The notes under the pieces: model-generated
Told to the model about the DNA's origin: nothing
Databases searched by the model: none
Seen by the model: only the letters and a program-made list of their open reading frames with translations
Translations under genes and position numbers: made by a program
In this document: piece by piece, positions 3,313 to 8,711 of the stretch
Position numbering within the stretch: the stretch's first letter is position 1
Layout: each line of letters opens with the position of its first letter
DNA from: an uncultured Oscillospiraceae bacterium
GTDB taxonomy: Bacteria > Bacillota > Clostridia > Oscillospirales > Acutalibacteraceae
Assembly: GCA_958451705.1 (NCBI GenBank)
Contig: CAUDRD010000055.1
Coordinates: 1 to 8,711, forward strand
Direction of reading: 5' to 3'
Length of the DNA: 8,711 nucleotides

Positions 3313-6042
3313 ATGGGAATTTTAAAAAAGCTGTTCGGTGATTACTCCGCTAAAGAGGTAAAGCGCATAAACCCGATCAAGGAAAAAGTTCTTGAACTTG
3401 AATCGACATATGCTGCTTACACCGACGCAGAGCTTAAGGCAATGACCCCTAAATTTAAGGAGCGTCTTGCCGCTGGTGAAACCCTTGACGATATTTTACC
3501 CGAAGCTTTCGCAGTTTGCCGTGAGGCATCCTGGAGAGTTCTCGGCATGAAGCATTTCCCCGTACAGATAATCGGCGGAATTATTCTTCATCAGGGCCGA
3601 ATTGCCGAAATGAAAACAGGTGAAGGTAAAACTCTTGTTGCAACCCTTCCCGCATATTTAAATGCTCTTTCCGGAAAAGGCGTACACATTGTCACTGTCA
3701 ACGATTACCTTGCACGCCGTGACTCTGAATGGATGGGTAAGCTCTACCGTTTCCTTGGCCTTGAAGTTGGTCTTATAGTTCACGGTCTTGACAATAAACA
3801 GCGCCGTGCAGCTTATGCAGCCGATATCACATACGGTACAAACAACGAGATGGGCTTCGACTATCTTCGTGACAACATGGTTCCCTATAAAGAGGGAAAG
3901 GTTCAGCGAGGCCACTATTACGCTATCGTCGATGAGGTTGACTCAATCCTTATAGATGAGGCGAGAACACCTCTTATTATTTCAGGCCGAGGCGATCAGT
4001 CAACGGATCTTTACCGTCTTGCAAATGATTTTGCAAAGAAACTTAAAATGGTAAAGGTTACTGAAATTGATACTAAAAAGGATGTTGAATCCGAAGTTGA
4101 CGGCGACTATATAGTTGACGAAAAGGCAAAGACCGCAACTCTTACAAGAAGCGGTGTTGCCAAAGCGGAGCAGGCTTTCGGTGTTGAAAACCTTATGGAC
4201 GCCGAAAACATGACCCTCCAGCACCATATCAATCAGGCTATTAAAGCTATCGGTGTAATGCACAGGGATATAGACTACGTTGTTAAAGATGGACAGGTTC
4301 TCATCGTTGACGAGTTTACCGGACGTATTATGCTGGGCAGACGTTATAACGAAGGCCTTCACCAGGCTATTGAGGCAAAAGAAGGGGTAAAGGTTGAGCA
4401 TGAGTCAAAGACCCTTGCCACAATCACCTTCCAGAACTACTTCCGCCTTTATGATAAGCTTGCCGGTATGACAGGTACAGCTATGACAGAAAGCGAAGAG
4501 TTCGGCGAAATCTATAAGCTGGATGTTGTGGAAATTCCCACAAATAAGCCTATGATCAGAAAGGACAACAACGACGTTGTCTATAAAACTGAAAAGGCAA
4601 AGTTCAATGCAGTTATAGAACAGATAGAACAGTGCCATAAAAAGGGACAGCCAGTTCTTGTGGGTACTATTTCCATCGAGAAATCAGAAATCCTTTCAGC
4701 GATGCTCAAGCGCAAGGGAATAAAGCATGAAGTCCTTAACGCAAAGTACCATGAGAAGGAAGCTGAGATAATCGCTCAGGCAGGTAAATTCGGTTCAGTT
4801 ACTATTGCCACCAACATGGCAGGACGTGGTACCGATATTATGCTTGGCGGTAACTCCGAGTTCCTTGCAAAGGCTGAAATGCGCCGCATGGGAATTCCTG
4901 AAGAGCTTATTGTTGAGGCAACAGGCTTTGCCGATACGGACAATCAGGAAATCCTTGACGCAAGAAAGACTTTTGCCGACCTTGAAAAGAAGTATAAGGA
5001 CGAAATAGGCGAAGAGGCCGACAAGGTAAGAGAAGCCGGCGGACTGTTTATAATCGGTACGGAGCGTCATGAGTCAAGACGTATTGATAATCAGCTTCGT
5101 GGACGTGCCGGCCGTCAGGGTGACCCCGGTGAAAGCAGATTCTTCCTGAGCCTTGAAGACGATCTTCTCAGACTTTTCGGCGGAGACCGTGTTACAAGGA
5201 TAATGGATACAATTACAGGCGAAGAGGATATTCCTCTTGAGATCAAAGCCCTCACAAATATCATAGAGAGCGCTCAGAAGAAGATTGAGTCCAGAAACTT
5301 TGCAATCCGTAAGAACGTTCTTCAGTACGACGACGTTATGAACCGCCAGCGTGAGCTTATTTATGACCAGAGAAATAAGGTTCTTGACGGTGAAAATCTT
5401 AAAGATTCAATTCTCCATATGCTGGACGAAACTGTTTCCGACGCTATTGATTTCTACTGTCCCAAGGCACTTCCCAATGAGGAGTGGAACCTTGAAGGCC
5501 TCAGAGAAAAGTTTGCCGGCTGGATAAAGTGCGATTACGATTTGAGCAATCATGAGACATTTAACCGTGACGAAGCTGCCAAGGCTCTTATAGAAGAGGG
5601 TCACAGAGCTTACGAGGCCCGTGAAGCAGAACTGGGAGAAAAGATTATGCGTGACCTTGAGCGCAAAATCCTTCTTTACAACGTTGACGTTAAGTGGATG
5701 GATCACATCGACGCTATGGACGAGCTCAAGAGAGGTATCGGCCTTAGAGCTTACGGTCAGCATGACCCTGTCGTTGAGTACCGTACAGAGGGCTTCGATA
5801 TGTTCGACGAGATGACACGCTCTATAAGAGAGGATACTGTAAAGCTTCTTCTCACTGTCAGAGTTGCCAGTGAAGAGGATGTAAAACGTGAGCAGGCTGC
5901 GAAGGTAACCTCTGAAAGCGGAGCTTCCGACGGTTCCGAAAAGGGCAGAACTGTTCGCAAAGGCAAAAAGATAGGCAGAAACGATCCCTGCCCCTGCGGA
6001 AGCGGCAAAAAGTATAAAAAGTGCTGCGGCCGTGACGAGTAA
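3313..6042 (+). CDS. secA: Protein translocase subunit SecA
   Basis: SecA is the ATPase motor that pushes preproteins through SecYEG. The 909-residue protein is of normal length and complete. Walker A is MKTGEGKT (residues 100-107) and the DEVD box is at 207-210. GMTGTAMTE (385-393) closes the preprotein-binding region. The second nucleotide-binding domain shows NMAGRGTDIMLGG (from 501) and GTERHESRRIDNQLRGRAGR (from 582). These are separated by an insertion of about 60 charged residues, the variable subdomain. The scaffold and two-helix finger region contains WMDHIDAMDELKRGIGL (from 795). After a charged, Ser/Gly-rich linker the protein ends in the zinc motif CPCGSG...KKCC (Cys893, Cys895, Cys904, Cys905). 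A GTG at 3304 is in frame, but GAGGTG (3301-3306) overlaps it and is six bases from ATG 3313, which also gives the standard MGILKKLFGD start. It appears to be transcribed alone. Confidence 0.98.
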   Translation: MGILKKLFGDYSAKEVKRINPIKEKVLELESTYAAYTDAELKAMTPKFKERLAAGETLDDILPEAFAVCREASWRVLGMKHFPVQIIGGIILHQGRIAEMKTGEGKTLVATLPAYLNALSGKGVHIVTVNDYLARRDSEWMGKLYRFLGLEVGLIVHGLDNKQRRAAYAADITYGTNNEMGFDYLRDNMVPYKEGKVQRGHYYAIVDEVDSILIDEARTPLIISGRGDQSTDLYRLANDFAKKLKMVKVTEIDTKKDVESEVDGDYIVDEKAKTATLTRSGVAKAEQAFGVENLMDAENMTLQHHINQAIKAIGVMHRDIDYVVKDGQVLIVDEFTGRIMLGRRYNEGLHQAIEAKEGVKVEHESKTLATITFQNYFRLYDKLAGMTGTAMTESEEFGEIYKLDVVEIPTNKPMIRKDNNDVVYKTEKAKFNAVIEQIEQCHKKGQPVLVGTISIEKSEILSAMLKRKGIKHEVLNAKYHEKEAEIIAQAGKFGSVTIATNMAGRGTDIMLGGNSEFLAKAEMRRMGIPEELIVEATGFADTDNQEILDARKTFADLEKKYKDEIGEEADKVREAGGLFIIGTERHESRRIDNQLRGRAGRQGDPGESRFFLSLEDDLLRLFGGDRVTRIMDTITGEEDIPLEIKALTNIIESAQKKIESRNFAIRKNVLQYDDVMNRQRELIYDQRNKVLDGENLKDSILHMLDETVSDAIDFYCPKALPNEEWNLEGLREKFAGWIKCDYDLSNHETFNRDEAAKALIEEGHRAYEAREAELGEKIMRDLERKILLYNVDVKWMDHIDAMDELKRGIGLRAYGQHDPVVEYRTEGFDMFDEMTRSIREDTVKLLLTVRVASEEDVKREQAAKVTSESGASDGSEKGRTVRKGKKIGRNDPCPCGSGKKYKKCCGRDE

Positions 6043-6073
6043 AACGTAAAAAATCAATATGGCTTAACTATAA

Positions 6074-6119
6074 ACACCTTTGGATTCTGTTAAGAGTCCA
6101 AAGGTGTGTTGCGTTTTTT
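6074..6119 (+). terminator. Rho-independent terminator of secA
   Basis: ACACCTTTGGATTC (6074-6087) pairs with GAGTCCAAAGGTGT (6094-6107), 14 bp with one G-U pair, around the loop TGTTAA. Six T residues follow at 6114-6119, after a six-base gap. Confidence 0.85.
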
Positions 6120-6147
6120 ACAGATATGTAGCAAATATTAATATAAA
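6117..6147 (+). promoter_or_regulatory. Weak candidate promoter for the carboxypeptidase gene
   Basis: TTTACA (6117-6122), overlapping the secA terminator tail, and TATAAA (6142-6147) are separated by 19 bases, which is longer than ideal. Other A/T-rich choices exist, so the exact site is unsure. A promoter is expected here because the secA terminator precedes the gene. Confidence 0.35.
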
Positions 6148-6167
6148 CGTTCGAAAAAGGTGAATTT

Positions 6168-7037
6168 ATGAAAAATAAAAAGGGCGTTATAGCTTCTTTA
6201 GCGGCGGCTTTTTTGATTCTGATTGTATCAATTTCCGTCGCCTTCTTTTCTTCCTGCGGCGATGATCTTTCAACTTCCAGAGAAACTGATTCAGCTGTGT
6301 CCGGAAGTGTACAAGAAGATTTTACAGAAGAAACGGTCACTCATACGGAAACGGAAACAGAAACCGAAGCTGTTTCAGTAAAAGAAACCCAGACTTCTGA
6401 AGAGCCGTCTGCAAAAAAAGATTTGTACACAATTCCTGACGAGCCATATTACGGAAAAAAGCTTAATCCGGTGGTGTTTGACGAGGATAAATGGTATCTT
6501 ACTTTTGTAAATAAAAACTATGTGCTTCCGGAGGACTACAAGCCCCAGCTTTCCGAAGAGCTTTTCGGTACATACTGCCAGCTTGATGTAAGGTGTGCGC
6601 CTTATTATATAGAAATGTATAATGCAGCTCTCAAGGACGGCTGCAAGCTTACTCCTTTTTCCGGTTACAGACGTATTTCAACTCAGAAGCGTAATTTTGA
6701 AAATGAAATGCAGATGTATCTCAACAAAGGATATACCTTCGATCAGGCTTATGATAAAGCGGCTACAAACATTCTGCCGCCGGCAACCAGCGAGCACAAT
6801 TTGGGTCTTGCCATGGATATAGTGAGCATAAACCACAATTTCGACCAGTCGAAAGAGTTTAAATGGCTTATGAAACACGGTGCGGAATACGGCTTTATTC
6901 TCCGCTATCCGGCGGATAAGACAGATATCACTATGGTTCAGTATGAGCCGTGGCACTGGCGTTATGTGGGCAAAGAGGCCGCAACGGAAATTATGTCAAA
7001 GGGCATAACTCTCGAAGAATATTTAGGTTATGCATAA
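6168..7037 (+). CDS. VanY-type D-alanyl-D-alanine carboxypeptidase (peptidase M15B), membrane-anchored
   Basis: The protein is a zinc peptidase predicted to remove the terminal D-Ala from peptidoglycan stem peptides outside the cell. Of 289 residues, 1-27 form a basic start and hydrophobic segment. Cys30 within FFSSC could be a lipoprotein cysteine, but Phe at -3 is not the usual lipobox residue, so a plain membrane anchor is also possible. Residues 31-85 are a Ser/Thr/Glu-rich linker with a run of Thr-Glu pairs (58-68), a likely wall-spanning spacer. The catalytic domain shows SGYRR (165-169), SEHNLGLAMD (208-217) with zinc ligands His210 and Asp217, and EPWHWRYVG (260-268) with catalytic Glu260 and zinc ligand His263. 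All key residues are present. AAAGGTG (6156-6162) is five bases from the ATG. Nothing nearby suggests vancomycin resistance; a housekeeping wall-trimming role is more likely. L,D-carboxypeptidase activity cannot be excluded. Confidence 0.92.
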   Translation: MKNKKGVIASLAAAFLILIVSISVAFFSSCGDDLSTSRETDSAVSGSVQEDFTEETVTHTETETETEAVSVKETQTSEEPSAKKDLYTIPDEPYYGKKLNPVVFDEDKWYLTFVNKNYVLPEDYKPQLSEELFGTYCQLDVRCAPYYIEMYNAALKDGCKLTPFSGYRRISTQKRNFENEMQMYLNKGYTFDQAYDKAATNILPPATSEHNLGLAMDIVSINHNFDQSKEFKWLMKHGAEYGFILRYPADKTDITMVQYEPWHWRYVGKEAATEIMSKGITLEEYLGYA

Positions 7038-7045
7038 TAAAAGTG

Positions 7046-7074
7046 TTGACTTTTATGTCAATGAATGATAAAAT
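7046..7074 (+). promoter_or_regulatory. Sigma-A promoter of infC-rpmI-rplT
   Basis: TTGACT (7046-7051) is followed after exactly 17 bases by TAAAAT (7069-7074), with TGA before the -10 as an extended element. It begins only nine bases after the stop of the carboxypeptidase gene, and no terminator separates the two. The predicted start near 7081 gives a leader of about 160 bases. Confidence 0.85.
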
Positions 7075-7082
7075 ACTATTCA

Positions 7083-7213
7083 CAACAAAGCAGAACAGCA
7101 CCGTTCTCACCCTCGGGGCAAGGCTCGACGGGGGTCAATATCAAACAGGTTCTCCTTTTGGGGAATAGTTTCGTATTGCAGGCACGGGCGGTTTTCTGTC
7201 CGTGCTTTAATTA
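7083..7213 (+). promoter_or_regulatory. L20-type leader RNA (ribosomal protein autoregulation) with attenuator
   Basis: The untranslated leader of infC-rpmI-rplT carries AGAAC (7092-7096) pairing with GTTCT (7103-7107). Next is a stem of ACCC (7109-7112) with GGGT (7132-7135), enclosing TCG (7113-7115) with CGA (7126-7128). The conserved-looking GGGTCAATATCAAACAG follows. I recognise this arrangement as resembling the Firmicute L20 leader, where ribosomal protein L20 binds the mRNA and favours early termination. A further hairpin, TTCTCC (7150-7155) with GGGGAA (7160-7165), precedes the terminator stem. The identification rests on memory of the family, not on a model search. Confidence 0.7.
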
Positions 7214-7215
7214 TT
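7182..7215 (+). terminator. Leader attenuator terminator upstream of infC
   Basis: GCACGGGCGG (7182-7191) pairs with CTGTCCGTGC (7196-7205) over 10 bp, including two G-U pairs, with a TTTT loop. It is followed by TTTAATTATT. The tail is weak for a full terminator, which suits conditional termination in a leader. Confidence 0.65.
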
Positions 7216-7243
7216 ACCAGAAAGGTTTTGGAGGTGCTTGACC

Positions 7244-7762
7244 ATTAGCAACAAGGAAATGCAAATCAATGAAGAAATCCGTGACAAAGAGATCAGGGTT
7301 ATAACCGATTCCGGTGAACAGCTGGGTATTATGTCGGCAAAAGAGGCTTTTAAAATTGCCGTGGAGAGAAATCTCGATCTCGTTAAAATTGCCCCTCAGG
7401 CGACGCCGCCGGTGTGCAAAATAATGGACTACGGCAAATACCGCTTTGAGCAGGCAAAACGTGAAAAAGAAGCAAAAAAGAATCAGCGGGTAATTGAGAT
7501 TAAAGAAATAAGACTTTCGCTCAACATTGACACGCATGACTTTGAAACAAAGGTCGGCCATGCTATGCGTTTTCTTAGTTCCGGCAATAAGGTAAAAGTT
7601 TCAATCCGTTTCAGAGGCAGAGAAATGGCTCACCCGGAAAGTGGACTTGATATTATGAAACGCTTTGCCGATGCCTGTGCTGAAAAGGGAACTGTTGAAA
7701 AACCCGCAAAGCTTGAAGGCCGTTCAATGCTGATGTTCATTTCACCAAAGTCAACCAAGTAA
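7244..7762 (+). CDS. infC: Translation initiation factor IF-3, AUU start
   Basis: IF3 binds the 30S subunit, keeps it apart from 50S and checks the start codon and initiator tRNA. The protein has 172 residues. The N-terminal domain has INEEIRDKEIRVI (8-20) and QLGIMSAKEAF (27-36). A lysine-rich linker spans about 68-83. The C-terminal 30S-binding domain runs from EIKEIRLSLNID (85-96) through VKVSIRFRGREM (117-128) to the end. The start is assigned to ATT at 7244, giving I/M-S-N-K-E-M-Q-I-N: GGAGGTG (7230-7236) is seven bases upstream of it, but only one base from the in-frame TTG at 7238. The ATG at 7259 has no site at proper spacing. AUU starts are well known for infC (E. coli, Geobacillus) and let IF3 repress its own translation. 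It is the first gene of the operon with rpmI and rplT. Confidence 0.96.
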   Translation: MSNKEMQINEEIRDKEIRVITDSGEQLGIMSAKEAFKIAVERNLDLVKIAPQATPPVCKIMDYGKYRFEQAKREKEAKKNQRVIEIKEIRLSLNIDTHDFETKVGHAMRFLSSGNKVKVSIRFRGREMAHPESGLDIMKRFADACAEKGTVEKPAKLEGRSMLMFISPKSTK

Positions 7763-7780
7763 TCAGGGAGGAATTCTAAT

Positions 7781-7978
7781 ATGCCTAAGATTAAGACTCA
7801 CAGCGGAGCTAAAAAGCGCTTTAAGCTTTCTAAGAACGGAAAGCCCATCAGAGCCCATGCAAATAAGTCACATATCCTTACTAAGAAGAACACAAAGCGT
7901 AAGAGAAATCTTCGCAAGACATCTGTTGCCGATACAACAAATGTAAGACAGATTAAGCGTCTTATCCCCTATAAATAA
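7781..7978 (+). CDS. rpmI: 50S ribosomal protein L35
   Basis: This is a small basic protein of the large ribosomal subunit, 65 residues, the normal length. It opens with MPKIKTHSGAKKRFK and has the lysine/arginine-rich HILTKKNTKRKRNLRK stretch (31-46), both typical of L35, and ends RLIPYK. GGGAGGA (7766-7772) lies eight bases before the ATG, and only 18 bases separate it from infC, so the genes are co-transcribed. Confidence 0.98.
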   Translation: MPKIKTHSGAKKRFKLSKNGKPIRAHANKSHILTKKNTKRKRNLRKTSVADTTNVRQIKRLIPYK

Positions 7979-8017
7979 GGCGTAAGGTTCAATTAACAAT
8001 AACGGAGGTACTTATAA

Positions 8018-8374
8018 ATGGCTCGTATTAAAGGCGCGATGATGACTCGCAAAAGAAGAAATAAAGTATTAAGACTTGCAAAGGGCTACTACGGCTCAAA
8101 GAGCAAGCTTTTCAAGACAGCTAAGCAGGCTGTTATGAAGTCCGGCCAGTACGCTTACATTGGCCGTAAGCAGAAAAAGCGTGATTTCCGTCGTCTTTGG
8201 ATCACAAGAATTTCTGCTGCTGCAAAGATGAACGGTATGAACTACTCAACCTTCATCAACGGTCTTAAGAAAGCCGGCGTTACTCTTAACCGCAAAATGC
8301 TTTCTGAGATTGCAATCAGCGACCCTGCTGCATTTACAGCTCTTGCTGAGCAGGCAAAGGCAGCTCTCAACTAA
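8018..8374 (+). CDS. rplT: 50S ribosomal protein L20
   Basis: L20 binds 23S rRNA early in 50S assembly and, in Firmicutes, represses this operon through the leader. The 118-residue protein is full length. It begins MARIKGAMMTRKRRNKVLRLAKGY..., the basic N-terminal extension that threads into rRNA. The globular part includes YAYIGRKQKKRDFRRLW (46-62), ITRISAAAKMNGMNYSTFI (63-81) and GLKKAGVTLNRKMLSEIA (83-100). GGAGGT (8004-8009) is eight bases before the ATG. It is the last gene of the infC-rpmI-rplT operon, 39 bases after rpmI. Confidence 0.98.
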   Translation: MARIKGAMMTRKRRNKVLRLAKGYYGSKSKLFKTAKQAVMKSGQYAYIGRKQKKRDFRRLWITRISAAAKMNGMNYSTFINGLKKAGVTLNRKMLSEIAISDPAAFTALAEQAKAALN

Positions 8375-8384
8375 TTAAAAAATT

Positions 8385-8420
8385 ACGCTCGAGGCACCCC
8401 CTCGGGCGTTCTTTTCTTTA
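8385..8420 (+). terminator. Rho-independent terminator of infC-rpmI-rplT
   Basis: ACGCTCGAGG (8385-8394) pairs with CCTCGGGCGT (8400-8409), 10 bp with one G-U pair, around the loop CACCC. The T-rich tail TCTTTTCTTT follows. Confidence 0.88.
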
Positions 8421-8455
8421 AAATTAAGGATGTTTCAGCTAAGGCGGTAATATAA

Positions 8456-8711
8456 ATGCAGTATATTTCATCCCGTTCAAATGAAAAAATTAAACAGCTT
8501 ATTAAACTCAGCGCATCGTCAAAGCAGCGCCGTGAGCAGGGGCTTTTTGTCCTTGAAGGAGCCCGGCTTTGCTTTGACGGGGCGATAAGCTCCGCAGAGA
8601 TAGAAAGCGCATTCTTTACTGAGGATGCTCTTAAAAAGTATAAATCCTATGCTGAAACAATAATGCAGAAGGCTAAAAATGTCTATGAAATTTCCGAAGA
8701 GGTAAGCCTTG
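8456..8711 (+). CDS. SpoU/TrmH-family RNA 2'-O-methyltransferase, 3' end missing
   Basis: The first 85 codons are visible; the gene runs off the right edge. The start, M-Q-Y-I-S-S-R-S-N-E-K-I-K, followed by KLSASSKQRREQGLFVLEG near residues 17-35, is the standard opening of the SpoU substrate-binding (L30e-like) domain found in TrmH/RlmB-type enzymes that methylate rRNA or tRNA ribose. The knotted SAM-binding domain that would confirm it lies outside, so the exact RNA target cannot be named. AAGGCGG (8441-8447) is eight bases before the ATG. A homologue (ysgA) also lies close to the rplT region in Bacillus, which supports the call. The rplT terminator precedes it, so it may need its own promoter; none is obvious in the 36 bases between. 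Confidence 0.85.
   Translation, partial: MQYISSRSNEKIKQLIKLSASSKQRREQGLFVLEGARLCFDGAISSAEIESAFFTEDALKKYKSYAETIMQKAKNVYEISEEVSL

Noticed and set aside
5407..6057. 216-residue open frame on the minus strand opposite the end of secA
   Set aside because: It lies wholly over conserved secA coding sequence, has no ribosome-binding site or recognisable motif, and its hydrophobic look follows from reading the antisense of charged codons.
6168..7037. Part of a vancomycin-resistance cluster
   Set aside because: No vanHAX, vanRS or transposon sequence is near; VanY-like peptidases are common in clostridia as ordinary wall enzymes.
1..8711. tRNA or rRNA genes, insertion sequences, attachment sites
   Set aside because: I found no cloverleaf with a TTCRA arm, no rRNA-like stretch, and no transposase or integrase frame on either strand.

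Overview
The window looks like a chromosomal segment of a Gram-positive, low-to-moderate GC Firmicute, most likely a gut-type clostridium of the Ruminococcaceae/Oscillospiraceae kind. This is inferred from strong Shine-Dalgarno sites before almost every gene, a SecA with a C-terminal zinc motif, an infC-rpmI-rplT operon behind a Firmicute-style L20 leader, and a ComEB-type dCMP deaminase. No marker in the window fixes a genus.

Layout. Positions 2-1171 hold most of a class-II-type aspartate kinase gene (5' end outside the window), closed by a clear terminator. Positions 1230-2000 are an AT-rich islet with a candidate promoter, an unrecognised small protein that may be frameshifted at its 5' end, and a 65-residue protein with two membrane helices. 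Positions 2008-2476 are non-coding: one hairpin and then three tandem copies of a 147-bp unit. Each copy carries a hairpin flanked by T-rich sequence on both strands, and the array sits between convergent genes. The dCMP deaminase gene follows on the minus strand (2508-3002). A divergent promoter region with a 10-bp inverted repeat (3003-3312) leads to secA (3313-6042), which ends in its own terminator. A VanY-like D,D-carboxypeptidase gene (6168-7037) is next. A near-consensus promoter and a structured leader then drive infC-rpmI-rplT (7244-8374), closed by a terminator. The first 85 codons of a SpoU/TrmH-family RNA methyltransferase gene run off the right edge.

Most genes are housekeeping: lysine/threonine/methionine-family synthesis, pyrimidine deoxynucleotide supply, protein export, wall trimming, and translation initiation with ribosome assembly. 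The points worth attention are mostly regulatory. They are an internal in-frame ribosome-binding site in the aspartate kinase gene that fits a separately translated beta subunit, an AUU start codon for IF3, the L20-type leader, and the 147-bp terminator-like tandem array. The islet at 1230-2480 is the only accessory-looking part. I see no evidence for a large undescribed system; the repeat array and the orphan gene pair are the best candidates for something new.
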